A DNA stretch of 64,000 bases from Solobacterium sp. (GCA_017512725.1 JAFWEW010000002.1:1-64000), one strand, 5' to 3'. Shown: positions 8,287 through 18,038, numbered from the stretch's first letter. Numbers and translations are program-made. The notes: a model not told the origin generated them from the sequence alone.

Positions 8287-11200
8287 TATTTGTTCAGTTC
8301 GCTGACACCTTTTTCAATCAGCTCTTCTGTCGTGTAGTGATGGAAGGTACCGGGATAGAAGAGGGTATCCTCTGCTTTTCCGTCATACGAATAAACGATG
8401 ATCTCATCGGTCTCCGGATCATAGCCGAGCACCTGGGCATCTGCAGATGCACTCGAGCGGGTCGGCATTTCATCAATATCTACAAAATCGATACGGTCCT
8501 GAAGGAAGACGATCAGCTGTCCGTTTCCTTCTGTGACCCTTGCGGTTTTTTCGGCATCCGTATTGGAAGCGGAAAGCATCGTGTTGCCAAGCAGGTTCCC
8601 GTTCCGGTCATACTGGTACAGCGTATCATCGTCATAGACTGCGATCAGACGGTCCTTATGAAAGTACAGAGCGATACAGGTGGCACCCGGATAGGGGATC
8701 TCCGCCGTCACTTCATTTTTGGAATTCAGAAGCGAGATACCGGCAGCGGAACTGACTGCTTTCAGGGAACCGTCCGCTGTTTCCGCAAACAGGATGTTCA
8801 GAAGATTGATTTCCTTTGCGTACCGGACTGCGCCGGTCTTCGGATCAAAGAAGGCAGGGAAAACCGATTCTCCCTCCTGCACCGCCAGGATGCCGGTATT
8901 GCCGTCCTCGGAAAGCGCAAAGACAAGCCCATCCGGATCATTCGGGTCGGTATATGCCTGAAGCCCGGGCTCCAGCGAAAGGGGGACGGTTTTTTCTGTT
9001 CCTTCCTGCAGATCAACGACATGGAAGATCAGATCATCCGAGTCTTCAAAATAGCAGAGCCGGTTGTCCTGTACGGCCATTACCGGTGTTTCCTTATAAT
9101 ATGTCGTCAGGATCATATTCTTGAGACTGTACTGACGCTCCTGGAAATAGCTGTCGATTGCCTTGTATTTTCCGGCCCTGGCAAGATAATCCGTCCGCTT
9201 CAGGGGGATGGAACCCGCCAGGGAAAGATCTTCGAAGCGGTGCCGGTCAACCTTCATCGAACCGGTAGTGATGTCGATATGCAGGATCGGCAGAATCTCA
9301 GAAGAAAGCGGAACCGGAAGGATATACAGCAGTTCCTGTTCTCCACAGGTGATGCGTTTGAGTTCCTGCATGGATGATCGGTCATAGAGGATCACTTCAT
9401 TCTGGCATTTGACAGCCAGGTATTCACGATTGAAGGATGCACCGTCGGCGACGGTACCAAAGCCGTTCCCCTGAAACAGAGAGAGATCCGGATCAAATGC
9501 AGGTTCGTACCAGGAAACATTTCCTTTGCTTAAGATGGCATAACTCGAATCCAGCATGTTCTTTCCTTCAAACATAGCTGCCTGGGCAATGCTTTCCGGA
9601 AACAGACGCGTCATGGAAGCACTGTCTTCTCCCGCCCATACGGTCGCCTGGTAGCCGTCTGCGGTGATAAACCCATAGCTGTTCCCGCGACCGTAATACA
9701 TGGTCAGAATCGGGGAACCAAGTGTCTGTGAAGAAAGGATCTCACCGGTATTCTGATCCAGCACGGAGAAGGTATCGGCAGCACTGACCGTCATGATCGG
9801 CGTCTCGCCAGCCAGATTGAAATGGACTTCGGTCCGTACGCTTTCCATACTGAAGGGAACGGTGGTCTGCCATAACAGACCATCCGGGGTGAAACAATAG
9901 ACGCTCAGGGGATTGTTTTGAATATAACGGGACGTTTCTGTGGAAAAGGTTCTGTTATCCCTCGGACATTCCAGAACTGCCAGCCGGTCAATATTGATAA
10001 ACTGAAAGGCTTCCGGCTTCCGATATTCCCCGGGGAGAGCATAATACGTACCGTCTTCTGTCCGAAACATGCCAAGACCATAGGAGGAATCCTTGGCATC
10101 CCGAAGCAGTACGGCGATATAGGTATCATCCGGTGACCATACCAGATCATAGATATACCGGGATTCGGACTGCGGCAGGCGAAGCGATGCGACGGGCTGG
10201 CCATCCGAAGTACGCATGATTTCAACCGCATCCAGATCTGCGGCAGCGGCCAGCTCTTCATCGGAGGAGACGGCGATTGCCCCGGGAATCTGATAATTCA
10301 GCGTCTGTGTCCAGAGGCGTTCCCCCTGCGGGCTCCAGGCCTCTGCACCATGTCTTGTCAGTACCAGAAGGTTTCCATGCGCCAGCTCCGGTTCCCAGTT
10401 TTCCCTGGTTTCGGATACGGCAAAGGAAGATATGCGTTCAAACGGATCCACTGCCATTACCGTTACAAGATTATTCTGATCGATCAGGAACAGCCTTCCG
10501 TTTTCCGGATCCGGTGCCATGATCCGGATATCGCTGTAGAGATCAGTCTTATGCGTTTCGAGTACCTGATAGGGCAGCTGATAGGCAAGGGACGCTTTTG
10601 CCAGGGCATATTCTGCTTCTGCGGTCACCGGCCGGTCATTGTCAGATGGAAGTGCGGAAAGTGCAAGGGAGATCGCATCCAGCCGCTGTCCTTCCCGGAG
10701 CGCATCCAGCGAAGCGGAAGCGATCGTCCGGGATTCATTGATCTGTGACTGCCGGTAATTCTGCGAGATCTGATGGTTGCTGATGAGGAGCCAGGTAATC
10801 GCAGCGATGCCGATGATGCCGGCAACCGAAAACCCGGCGATCATCCGGTTCCTGCGGTACGTTTCATTGCGCATGACCAGATCGTCATACTCACAACCCA
10901 GCATTCCGGACACAAGACGCGGCAGTTCAATGCGGCTGGCTTTTTTCAAATCCATCCGGTAGTCGCATGCCAGGGGTTCGATGTCTGTCACAACGGTCAC
11001 GGGGTTTCCTGCTTCATCGGTTCTGGTTTCTGTTTTGTGAAGCAGCTGGTCGGGGAAAATACCCGGCGGTTCGCCTTCAGACAATACTGCCATGATATGG
11101 TCATGGTCATGCGTCTTAAGGAACTGGTCGATCTCATGAAGGCACCATTTGGATTCGTTATATGCATTGGAAAGAACAACGATGAGAAAATCCGAGTTTT

Positions 11201-11411
11201 CCAGTGCATCGTCGATATCTTTTCCAAGGTCGCTGGTCAGTTCCAGTTCATTCTGGTCCCGGAAGATCCGATTGATTTTTTTGACACCGGTCTTTTCCTG
11301 AATTGCCTTTGGAATATGAAAGCGCTCCAGCTGAGTCTGAAGCGCAGAAGCCACAAGCGTATCCCGCTCGTTATGGCGATAGGAGATAAATGCGTTATAG
11401 TGTGTTGTCAT
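8286..11411 (-). CDS. Membrane TIR-domain protein with C-terminal beta-propeller-like region
   Basis: 1041 residues from the ATG at 11411 (MTTHYNAFISYR), chosen because the longer frame runs deep into the upstream gene. Residues 1-125 form a TIR domain: AFISYRHN at the start, a RDQNEL segment, FLIVVLSNAY, and the SKWCLHEI motif with Glu93 at the site of the catalytic Glu of NAD-cleaving TIR enzymes. A membrane helix follows (about 190-211). Residues ~230-1041 are a long beta-rich series of blades resembling WD40/quinoprotein propellers. It overlaps the RyR-domain gene by 17 bases, so the two are co-translated. I infer a membrane sensor-effector that may consume NAD+ or make a nucleotide signal. 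The domain order TIR-TM-propeller is unusual. Confidence 0.8.
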   Translation of the reverse strand: MTTHYNAFISYRHNERDTLVASALQTQLERFHIPKAIQEKTGVKKINRIFRDQNELELTSDLGKDIDDALENSDFLIVVLSNAYNESKWCLHEIDQFLKTHDHDHIMAVLSEGEPPGIFPDQLLHKTETRTDEAGNPVTVVTDIEPLACDYRMDLKKASRIELPRLVSGMLGCEYDDLVMRNETYRRNRMIAGFSVAGIIGIAAITWLLISNHQISQNYRQSQINESRTIASASLDALREGQRLDAISLALSALPSDNDRPVTAEAEYALAKASLAYQLPYQVLETHKTDLYSDIRIMAPDPENGRLFLIDQNNLVTVMAVDPFERISSFAVSETRENWEPELAHGNLLVLTRHGAEAWSPQGERLWTQTLNYQIPGAIAVSSDEELAAAADLDAVEIMRTSDGQPVASLRLPQSESRYIYDLVWSPDDTYIAVLLRDAKDSSYGLGMFRTEDGTYYALPGEYRKPEAFQFINIDRLAVLECPRDNRTFSTETSRYIQNNPLSVYCFTPDGLLWQTTVPFSMESVRTEVHFNLAGETPIMTVSAADTFSVLDQNTGEILSSQTLGSPILTMYYGRGNSYGFITADGYQATVWAGEDSASMTRLFPESIAQAAMFEGKNMLDSSYAILSKGNVSWYEPAFDPDLSLFQGNGFGTVADGASFNREYLAVKCQNEVILYDRSSMQELKRITCGEQELLYILPVPLSSEILPILHIDITTGSMKVDRHRFEDLSLAGSIPLKRTDYLARAGKYKAIDSYFQERQYSLKNMILTTYYKETPVMAVQDNRLCYFEDSDDLIFHVVDLQEGTEKTVPLSLEPGLQAYTDPNDPDGLVFALSEDGNTGILAVQEGESVFPAFFDPKTGAVRYAKEINLLNILFAETADGSLKAVSSAAGISLLNSKNEVTAEIPYPGATCIALYFHKDRLIAVYDDDTLYQYDRNGNLLGNTMLSASNTDAEKTARVTEGNGQLIVFLQDRIDFVDIDEMPTRSSASADAQVLGYDPETDEIIVYSYDGKAEDTLFYPGTFHHYTTEELIEKGVSELNK

Positions 11412-13296
11412 AAACAGACTCCGACTGCAGAATCTTTGGCAGACAGCGGATGATGACCCGATCGGAATTGATATAGTCGACGGAAGAAGCTTCAGGATTG
11501 TATTTCCTGCGGATCCTGTCGACTTCACGTTCCACTTCTTCCAGTTGAGAATACGTAACGATCGCAGGATGAAGCAGCAGCACATCATCTTTGACTTTCC
11601 TGCCGCCCGTACGTTTTGCGATCACATCAACCTGGGCGAGGGTTGCCTTGCGCCAGCCGTTGATCCGCTGATAGGCGTTCCACCGGTTATGTTCAGCCGT
11701 TCCGAGAACTGCGAGCTTCTCCGGGTCATTGATCACCGAATCGATCCATTCCCGGTTCGGAACACCCTCTGGCTTGGAGAAAAGGATATACCTGCATCTG
11801 GCCATCATGGCCAGTGCCTGTGCGAAGGAGCTGTCATTGTTGACATAACGGTAGAAGGTTTCTTCCAGCTCAGGGGTCCACTGATCTTCCCGGCAATATG
11901 CCATGTGAACCTGCTTTGCGGCTTCTTCCAGCTGCGGGTGGACCAGCGAGTCATAACTGTAATGCTTTTCCATACTGCCGAAGAACCAGAGCTTGGAATC
12001 TTTTTCCAATAGATCAAGCGAGCGGCTGTTCCGAATCCTTGCGGCAATCAGCGGCGAATCCAGCTGATCGGATTCCGATGACAGGATCCGTAAGATTTGT
12101 TTGGCAATGCGGTGATTTTCAAGGTCATCACTGATGGATACGACCGTAAGATCCGGCCGTCCGATTTTCTGCAGCAGTTCTCCGAGTTCAGAACTTTGCG
12201 CATCCAGATTATGGAAGGTAATATCGTAGTTCTTGCCGGTCGGATCATCCGAGAAGTAGGCATCGAGATCCGCATTCAGAAATTCCGGAGCTTCGGATTT
12301 AAAGCGGGCGGCAATCTGACGCGCGTTCCGGTCAACGACATGGAATTTTGTGCGGCTTTCCGGCAGGATCAGAAGACTTGCGGCGGTTCGGAGAATACTG
12401 CCGCCGGTCTCACCGCAGCCGATCAGTAAGAACTGATAATGATAGTCGGGAATGCCGATCGGCAGGGACTGAATCATATGATGGAACAGTTCGGTTGCCT
12501 CGGCACCGTTTTCATCGATATAGCGGATCTGCAGAGCGGTGTTGTCGGAACCGAACTGTGTATCGAATTCCCGTACCAGCTCCAGATGACTGTGATTGAT
12601 GAAGACACGGACAACGGCATGGTCTGAATTCTGATCTCTCAGGTGCCTTGCCAGTTCGGCAGTCTTCGGCAGGGTTTTGTCCGGATCATCATAGATCTCA
12701 TAGAACTCATACGTCCGGTTCTTCCGGATCTTCATGGAAGCCTCATCAAACTGGACCAGGAAGGAGTGGTTTTTGTTTGCCCGGGCTTTCAGCGCATCCG
12801 ATGCATTCCTGGAGGTGCAGAAAACACGCAGTTCTTTTGGATTCCGCTTATAAAGAGATTCGGCAATCATGGCGCTTCGTTCATTGAGTTCGGAAAAGAC
12901 ATGTACATGCCGGTATTTTCCGAATCGGAGAAACTCCACGAGCGAACGGGAAAAGCCGATGATGAACATGGAGGCAAATACCGGTCCGGCGATATACAGC
13001 AGGGACAGCAGAAAGTTGTAGGCATGGAAGATCGGACCCGACAGGTTCAGGGAATAGAGAATATCTTCGTTGACGGACATGCCGATCGCAGACGTTCCGT
13101 ATTTCAGTGCGGCAAGCAGCGCATAAAGCAGATGCGAATTCTTGTTCATGAAATAGGGAAGCGCAAGTGCGGAGATCGCAAAGGAAATCGAAATGGTCAT
13201 GGACAGTGACATCTTCTGAAGATCGTTGCGGTTTCTCCATGCGATCGAGACGCCGATGGACAGTATGAACAATGCGACAGCTAAAAAAATAATCAT
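11395..13296 (-). CDS. Membrane protein with TrkA-N/RCK-like Rossmann domains and C-terminal RyR domain
   Basis: 633 residues. Several membrane segments occupy residues 1-120. Two Rossmann-like regions follow: YRHVHVFSELNERS (about 128-141), and a clear nucleotide-binding motif LIGCGETGGS (291-300) with an acidic VVDRN at the end of the next strand, as in TrkA-N/RCK domains that bind NAD(H) or other nucleotides. Residues ~455-600 match a bacterial RyR domain, with the hallmark EHNRWNAYQRINGW at 535-548. A ribosome binding site (AGGA) precedes the ATG. It is the first gene of a two-gene operon with the TIR protein. A ligand- or NAD-sensing membrane partner of the TIR protein is inferred. Confidence 0.8.
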   Translation of the reverse strand: MIIFLAVALFILSIGVSIAWRNRNDLQKMSLSMTISISFAISALALPYFMNKNSHLLYALLAALKYGTSAIGMSVNEDILYSLNLSGPIFHAYNFLLSLLYIAGPVFASMFIIGFSRSLVEFLRFGKYRHVHVFSELNERSAMIAESLYKRNPKELRVFCTSRNASDALKARANKNHSFLVQFDEASMKIRKNRTYEFYEIYDDPDKTLPKTAELARHLRDQNSDHAVVRVFINHSHLELVREFDTQFGSDNTALQIRYIDENGAEATELFHHMIQSLPIGIPDYHYQFLLIGCGETGGSILRTAASLLILPESRTKFHVVDRNARQIAARFKSEAPEFLNADLDAYFSDDPTGKNYDITFHNLDAQSSELGELLQKIGRPDLTVVSISDDLENHRIAKQILRILSSESDQLDSPLIAARIRNSRSLDLLEKDSKLWFFGSMEKHYSYDSLVHPQLEEAAKQVHMAYCREDQWTPELEETFYRYVNNDSSFAQALAMMARCRYILFSKPEGVPNREWIDSVINDPEKLAVLGTAEHNRWNAYQRINGWRKATLAQVDVIAKRTGGRKVKDDVLLLHPAIVTYSQLEEVEREVDRIRRKYNPEASSVDYINSDRVIIRCLPKILQSESVYDNTL

Positions 13297-13323
13297 AATC
13301 AGTTCCTGTTTTTCTTATTAATT

Positions 13324-13329
13324 ATTATA
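13324..13329 (-). promoter_or_regulatory. -10 box of the RyR/TIR operon
   Basis: TATAAT on the minus strand, 27 bases before the ATG at 13296, which has a ribosome binding site (AGGAACTGATT) between. No convincing -35 box was found. Confidence 0.45.
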
Positions 13330-13373
13330 AGGGATTGCGGATGGAAACATCGGTCTTCTGCGGAAATACGCGT

Positions 13374-13398
13374 AAAAAACTTCCGCAGTCAGCGGAAG
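13374..13398 (-). terminator. Terminator of the 13405-14004 gene
   Basis: On the minus strand CTTCCGC-TGACT-GCGGAAG followed by six T residues. It isolates the upstream single gene from the RyR/TIR operon. Confidence 0.85.
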
Positions 13399-13404
13399 GC
13401 ATTC

Positions 13405-14004
13405 TCAGCGGGGCGTGCGGAAGGCGGATTCGAGCATTTCTTCGCCATCCGGCACCAGCGCTATAAACTGTTCGTTCAGTATGTTCCGAAACGGAACCAT
13501 TTCCGCTTCAAATCCTGCGCGCTGCGGGACGGTCTTTGTCACGGTCACGATTTCCGCGGCAAACCGCCGGGCAGTGGTCTCCTGGGACCAGCTGCCGATT
13601 CCGAAGAACATGGACCGGTAGGAGGGAGAATCAAGATACGTCCGGATCAGGGTATCCGAGAACTGTTTCCACTCGGCTTTCAGAATGTCATCCAGTGTTT
13701 CATCCAGAATGCAGAGCCGTTTCAGTTCCGTCTCTACTTCATGGCGGAAGCGGGGTTTATTTCCTGCGGAAGCTCCCTCGGAATCCGCTACCTTCAGCAT
13801 CATCCATCCCAGCATGAACCCGTCATCAAAGGTTTTTCCGTACCGTTTCAGAAACAGTTCCTTCCGCCGCAGATCATCCGCAGAATCGGGATATTGTTTC
13901 AGCTGTTCCTCAAGTGCACGAAAGCGGTCCTTTGCAGGAAGGGCATAATAGGATTCCGGCCATTCGGAAGGGAATGCCGGGCTGTTGTAGCGGAAAGGCT
14001 TCAT
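13405..14004 (-). CDS. Conserved hypothetical cytoplasmic protein (possibly DUF6553-like)
   Basis: 199 residues, no signal peptide or membrane helix. It is helical and charged, with a distinctive N-terminus (MKPFRYNSPAFPSEWPESYY) and a conserved-looking GKTFDDGFMLGWMMLKVAD segment near residues 55-73. I recall similar ~190-residue proteins in Clostridia labelled DUF6553, but cannot confirm this. No function is evident. The gene is monocistronic, with its own promoter and terminator. The ATG lies 8 bases after a perfect extended -10 box and has no ribosome binding site, so the transcript is probably leaderless. It neighbours the RyR/TIR operon on the same strand but is separated from it by a terminator. 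Confidence 0.7.
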   Translation of the reverse strand: MKPFRYNSPAFPSEWPESYYALPAKDRFRALEEQLKQYPDSADDLRRKELFLKRYGKTFDDGFMLGWMMLKVADSEGASAGNKPRFRHEVETELKRLCILDETLDDILKAEWKQFSDTLIRTYLDSPSYRSMFFGIGSWSQETTARRFAAEIVTVTKTVPQRAGFEAEMVPFRNILNEQFIALVPDGEEMLESAFRTPR

Positions 14005-14012
14005 CGCAGACG

Positions 14013-14021
14013 ATTATAGCA
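14013..14021 (-). promoter_or_regulatory. Extended -10 promoter with leaderless start
   Basis: TGCTATAAT on the minus strand (TATAAT at 14018-14013). Transcription should begin at or within a base or two of the ATG at 14004. No Shine-Dalgarno sequence is present. Confidence 0.6.
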
Positions 14022-14073
14022 TTGCCCCTGACCGAAAAGCACCTCTGAACGAAGGATCCCAAAGGTTTCACGC

Positions 14074-14104
14074 AAAAAAAGATACCTCCGTTTCCGAAGA
14101 TATC
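14074..14104 (-). terminator. Terminator of the proB-proA-nanE operon
   Basis: On the minus strand GATATCTTCG-GAAA-CGGAGGTATC (10-bp stem with two G-T pairs, GAAA loop) followed by seven T residues, 18 bases after the nanE stop. Confidence 0.85.
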
Positions 14105-14121
14105 CTTTTGTTGAAAGGGAT

Positions 14122-14820
14122 TCAGTCTTCCAGCGCTGCCATGAACTTCTTGGTGATCTCGAGCGGCCGGGTGATTGCCGAACCGACAACGACTGCCCAG
14201 GATCCCATATCCATCGCATGCCGCAGCATTTCCGGCGTGGAGATGTTTCCCTCTGCGATGACCGGTTTGCCGGAATGATGGATCAGATGCTTGATCATGG
14301 AATACGGCGGAACTTTGACGCCCTTGGTGTATTCGGTATAGCCGGCAAGGGTGGTGCCGATAAAATCAAATCCCATCTCTGCTGCGGCCATGCCGTCTTC
14401 AATGCTGGCGCAGTCTGCCATGAACAGCTGATCGGGATACTTGGCACGGACTTCTTTGAAGAAGTCCTTCAGTTCAATTCCGCCCGGCCGTGTACGGCAG
14501 GTCGCATCCATTGCGATGATCTCGCATCCGCATTCCGCCAGTGCGTCGACTTCTGCCATCGTCGGTGTGATATAGACATGCGGCGCATCCTCATAGACCT
14601 TCTTGATGATGCCGATGATCGGCAGGTCTACATTCTTGCGGATCTCGGTAATATCCTCGACGGTGTTGGCCCGGATGCCGCCGGCTCCGGCAAGCGATGC
14701 CGCATAGGCCATGCGGCCCATGATGAAGCTGCTGTGCAGCGGTTCTTCCGGCAGTGCCTGGCAGGAAACGATCAGTTTCCCTTCAATCTGCTTCATGATT
14801 TCTTCATTGCGTGCGTTCAT
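14122..14820 (-). CDS. nanE: N-acylmannosamine-6-phosphate 2-epimerase
   Basis: 232 residues from the ATG at 14820, preceded by AGGAGAAAACT, which fixes the start although the frame stays open upstream inside proA. It is a TIM-barrel Nan[19 protein letters not shown] (probable active-site Lys), [21 protein letters not shown], and the phosphate-binding [11 protein letters not shown] and [10 protein letters not shown]. It converts ManNAc-6-phosphate to GlcNAc-6-phosphate in sialic acid or amino sugar catabolism, in the cytoplasm. Unusually it is the last gene of a proline operon, with no other sialic acid genes nearby. Confidence 0.9.
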   Translation of the reverse strand: MNARNEEIMKQIEGKLIVSCQALPEEPLHSSFIMGRMAYAASLAGAGGIRANTVEDITEIRKNVDLPIIGIIKKVYEDAPHVYITPTMAEVDALAECGCEIIAMDATCRTRPGGIELKDFFKEVRAKYPDQLFMADCASIEDGMAAAEMGFDFIGTTLAGYTEYTKGVKVPPYSMIKHLIHHSGKPVIAEGNISTPEMLRHAMDMGSWAVVVGSAITRPLEITKKFMAALED

Positions 14821-14833
14821 AGTTTTCTCCTTT

Positions 14834-16072
14834 TCATCGGATCTGTCCGGTTCCGTGAATAACATATTTGGAAGTGCATAATTCTTCAAGCCCCATTGGA
14901 CCGCGGGCGTGAAGTTTCTGTGTGGAAATGCCCATCTCGCATCCAAGACCGAATTCACCGCCGTCGGTGAAGCGGGTGCTGGCGTTGACATAGACACAGG
15001 CACTGTCGATCCTTGCCGCAAACTGTTCTGCGTGATCACCCGATGCGGTGACGATCGCATCGCTGTGATGGGTGCCGTGGTTGTTGATATGCCGGATCGC
15101 TTCCTCCAGAGAGCCGACTGCCTTGACGGCCAGAATGTAATCCAGGAATTCGGTGTCGAAATCCGTTTCCGAGGCAGGCGTTCCTTCGATGACCTGCGCG
15201 CAGGCTTCATCGAGTCTCAGCTCGACCGGCTGGCTCCGTTCGGTCAGCCGCGTTTTCAGCTTCGGAAGGAACGAAGCGAGCTTTGAGCGGTGCACGAGCA
15301 GCACTTCCTCCGCATTGCATACGGAAGGGCGGCTGGTCTTGGCGTTTTCAATGATGTTGAGTGCCATTTCTTCATCGGCATCTTCATCCACATATACATG
15401 GCAGATCCCGGTACCGGTTTCGATACAGGGGACCGTGGCTTCTTCAACGGTTGCTTTGATCAGCCCGGCTCCGCCTCTTGGAATCAGCAGATCAATATAT
15501 CCGTTCCCATGCATCAGTTCTTTGGCGCTTTCCCGGCTCCGGTCTTCGACCAGCTGGATGCGGTCCTTGGAAAGGCCTGCTTTGACAAGACCTTCCTGCA
15601 TGGCTGTTACGATTGCGTTTGCACTTTCCCAGGCATTCCTGCCGCTGCGCAGGATCACGGCACTGCCGGCTTTGAGTGCCAGTGCAGCCGCATCGCTTGT
15701 GACATTCGGACGGCTTTCATAAATGATTGCAATTACGCCCATCGGTACGCTGATGCGCTGAACTTCGAGACCGTTGGGCAGGGTCCTTTGATGGAGCACC
15801 CGGCCAAGCGGATCCGGCAGCTTTGCGACATCCTGAACGCCTTTGGCCATAGCCGCAATGCGTTCTTTGCTTAAGAGCAGCCGGTCCATCATGACGGGAC
15901 TCAGGCTGTCCCTGGACGCTTCACAGTCTTTCTGGTTGGCCTGAAGGATCTCGTCCGTATGAGCGATGAGTGCATTCGCCATCTGTTCAAGTGCATCGTT
16001 GCGCTGCTGTTCATCCGGGACAGAAGAATGTGCTTCTGCCTTCGCGCGTTCCATGATTTCCAGTGTGGTCAT
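14834..16072 (-). CDS. proA: Glutamate-5-semialdehyde dehydrogenase (gamma-glutamyl phosphate reductase)
   Basis: 412 residues, the normal length of the family. It reduces gamma-glutamyl phosphate with NADPH in the second step of proline synthesis. Recognisable segments are [39 protein letters not shown], the active-site Cys in [13 protein letters not shown], and the C-terminal [20 protein letters not shown]. Its start overlaps the proB stop by 4 bases, so the two are translationally coupled. nanE follows 13 bases downstream. Confidence 0.95.
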   Translation of the reverse strand: MTTLEIMERAKAEAHSSVPDEQQRNDALEQMANALIAHTDEILQANQKDCEASRDSLSPVMMDRLLLSKERIAAMAKGVQDVAKLPDPLGRVLHQRTLPNGLEVQRISVPMGVIAIIYESRPNVTSDAAALALKAGSAVILRSGRNAWESANAIVTAMQEGLVKAGLSKDRIQLVEDRSRESAKELMHGNGYIDLLIPRGGAGLIKATVEEATVPCIETGTGICHVYVDEDADEEMALNIIENAKTSRPSVCNAEEVLLVHRSKLASFLPKLKTRLTERSQPVELRLDEACAQVIEGTPASETDFDTEFLDYILAVKAVGSLEEAIRHINNHGTHHSDAIVTASGDHAEQFAARIDSACVYVNASTRFTDGGEFGLGCEMGISTQKLHARGPMGLEELCTSKYVIHGTGQIR

Positions 16073-16842
16073 ACGTTCCTCCCGACAAACCGGGTTCCGA
16101 CCGGTTTGCCTTCCGCGATATCGTAAAGCAGTTCGGGTTTGGCACCGTTGGATATGATCATGTCGATGCCATGGCTGACTGCGATCTCGGCTGCGTTGAT
16201 CTTTGTGATCATCCCGCCGGTGCCCTGTCTGCCGTAGGATTCGCCGGCAAGACTGCGGATTGAATCATCAATCGTTTCGACCAGCGGGATAATGCGGGCA
16301 TCCGGGTTGTTGTGGGGATCGTCGGTCAGAAGCCCGTCGATATCACTCAGCAGGATCAGAAGATCCGCTTCCGCATAAACTGCGACAAGTGCACCGAGCG
16401 TATCGTTGTCTCCGACAGAGATCTCTGCGGTAGCCATCGTATCATTTTCGTTCAGGATCGGAAGTGCGCCGTAATCCAGCAGACGGAACAGCGTGTTTTC
16501 AAAGTTTTGGCGCCGGTCCAGACGTTCCAGATCGTCTCCGGTCAGCAGGATCTGGGCAACCGTATGGTTGTATTCACTGAACAGCCGGTCATAGGTATAC
16601 ATCAGTTCGCACTGTCCGACTGCAGCCGCGGCCTGTTTGCCGGGCATGTCCTCCGGACGCTCCTTCAGCCCCAGTTTCCCGACGCCCATACCAATGGCGC
16701 CGGAAGAGACCAGGATGATCTCATGACCTGCATTTTTCAGATCACTCAGTACCTTGACCAGATTTTCCACATGGCGGATGTTCATTCGTCCGCCTTTGTG
16801 AGAGAGTGTGCTGGTTCCTACTTTTACAACAATACGAGACAT
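16069..16842 (-). CDS. proB: Glutamate 5-kinase, short form without PUA domain
   Basis: 257 residues from the ATG at 16842 ([13 protein letters not shown]), which has AAGGGG a short distance upstream. Amino acid kinase fold: [39 protein letters not shown]-like [17 protein letters not shown], and [13 protein letters not shown]. It phosphorylates glutamate at the start of proline synthesis. It lacks the C-terminal PUA domain of the 367-residue E. coli enzyme; short forms are common in Bacillota. The longer open frame beyond 16842 has no support and runs into the divergent transporter promoter. Confidence 0.93.
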   Translation of the reverse strand: MSRIVVKVGTSTLSHKGGRMNIRHVENLVKVLSDLKNAGHEIILVSSGAIGMGVGKLGLKERPEDMPGKQAAAAVGQCELMYTYDRLFSEYNHTVAQILLTGDDLERLDRRQNFENTLFRLLDYGALPILNENDTMATAEISVGDNDTLGALVAVYAEADLLILLSDIDGLLTDDPHNNPDARIIPLVETIDDSIRSLAGESYGRQGTGGMITKINAAEIAVSHGIDMIISNGAKPELLYDIAEGKPVGTRFVGRNV

Positions 16843-16913
16843 GGCAGTTGACCCCTTTTCCAAAACCTTATCACAACAACTGCCCAAGAGCATCCTTTTC
16901 AGCTTGTTCCGTG

Positions 16914-16922
16914 TGGTACAAT
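16914..16922 (+). promoter_or_regulatory. Extended -10 promoter with leaderless start
   Basis: TGGTACAAT, with TACAAT at 16917-16922, ends 7 bases before the ATG at 16930. The alternative ATG at 16921 lies inside the -10 box, so 16930 is the likely start and the mRNA is probably leaderless. Confidence 0.55.
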
Positions 16923-16929
16923 GGCAGAC

Positions 16930-17475
16930 ATGGAAAATGAAAACAGAGTGTGGAAGCTGTTTGTGACATTCTTCAAAATCGGTGCATTTACCTTCGGAGG
17001 GGGATATGCGATGATTCCTCTCATTAAAGAAGAAGTGGTTACTAGACAGCACTGGCTGGAAGACCAGGATATTCTTGACATCATCGCGATCGCGGAAAGC
17101 ACGCCGGGTCCGATCGCAGTCAATACGGCAACTTTTGTCGGCAAGAAGACTGCCGGGATGGCCGGGGCAGCTGCCGCTACCGGCGGTGTGATCCTGCCGG
17201 CATTCATTATTATTTACTGCCTGTCCTTTGTGCTGCGGCAGTTTGAAGAACTGGCGGTCGTGAAGTATGCCTTCGTCGGCATCCGGGCAGCCGTGCTTGT
17301 GCTGATCTTCCAGGGACTTTTATCCATGTATAAAACATGCCCGAAGGGGAAGATGGAATATCTTCTGATGGCGTTTGCGTTTGTGGTCACGGCATTCTTT
17401 GATCTCAATATCCTGGCGGTTATTCTCGTCTGTGCCCTGACCGGCCTTCTTGTCAACGGGAGGAAACAATCATGA
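16930..17475 (+). CDS. CHR-family transporter subunit (chromate transporter-like), first half
   Basis: 181 residues from the ATG at 16930. It has about five membrane helices and matches one half of the CHR (ChrA) family: FKIGAFTFGGGYAMIPLI, a conserved GGGY and an ESTPGPIAVNTATFVG motif. Two half-size proteins encoded side by side form the short-chain CHR type. Its stop overlaps the start of the second half (ATGA). Chromate export is the named family function, but the physiological anion in anaerobes is unknown. It is divergent from proB. Confidence 0.85.
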   Translation: MENENRVWKLFVTFFKIGAFTFGGGYAMIPLIKEEVVTRQHWLEDQDILDIIAIAESTPGPIAVNTATFVGKKTAGMAGAAAATGGVILPAFIIIYCLSFVLRQFEELAVVKYAFVGIRAAVLVLIFQGLLSMYKTCPKGKMEYLLMAFAFVVTAFFDLNILAVILVCALTGLLVNGRKQS

Positions 17476-18038
17476 GTATTTTACTGGATCTGTTTCTCAC
17501 GTTCTTCAAGATCGGCCTGTTTACGATCGGCGGCGGCTATGCGATGCTGCCGATGATCCGGCAGGAAGTCCTGGCCCATGGCTGGATGAGCCTCGAAGAG
17601 ATCGTAAACTTCATTGCGGTCAGCGAAAGCACGCCGGGCGTATTTGCGGTCAATATCAGCACCTATGTCGGTGCTGAAACGGCCGGCCTGCCAGGCGCAA
17701 TCTGCTGCACGCTTGGTGTAACACTGCCGTCCTTTATCATCATCTCGATCCTTGCCGGAGGATATGAAGCCTTTCAGGAAAGCACGATCGTCAAAGGAAT
17801 CATGTCCGGTCTCAGACCGGCGGTTGTCGGTCTGATCGGAGCGGCACTGTTCTCGGTCGTCAAGACGGTATTTCTGCCAAACGGGCTGGAAATCAATCCG
17901 GGGCAGTTCGGCGTCTCGCTTCTGGTCGCGGTACTGGCACTGCTGATCCGGTTCAGGAAAAAAGTCCATCCGATCGTTGTGATCCTGATGGCGGCAGCCA
18001 TCGGCATTACGGCCGGATATCTCGGTCTTTTGGGGTAA
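17472..18038 (+). CDS. CHR-family transporter subunit, second half
   Basis: 188 residues, a paralogue of the preceding protein: FKIGLFTIGGGYAMLPMI and ESTPGVFAVNISTYVG. It has about five membrane helices. It starts at the ATGA overlap, so the subunits are co-translated and presumably form a heterodimer. The substrate is not determined by sequence. Confidence 0.85.
   Translation: MSILLDLFLTFFKIGLFTIGGGYAMLPMIRQEVLAHGWMSLEEIVNFIAVSESTPGVFAVNISTYVGAETAGLPGAICCTLGVTLPSFIIISILAGGYEAFQESTIVKGIMSGLRPAVVGLIGAALFSVVKTVFLPNGLEINPGQFGVSLLVAVLALLIRFRKKVHPIVVILMAAAIGITAGYLGLLG

Noticed and set aside
8283-9377. 364-codon plus-strand open frame
   Set aside because: Antisense to the TIR/propeller gene, starts within the terminator region and resembles no family.
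11409-11588. Longer start for the TIR gene
   Set aside because: The extra 59 residues overlap the RyR gene and are not TIR-like; MTTHYNAFISYR at 11411 is the natural start.
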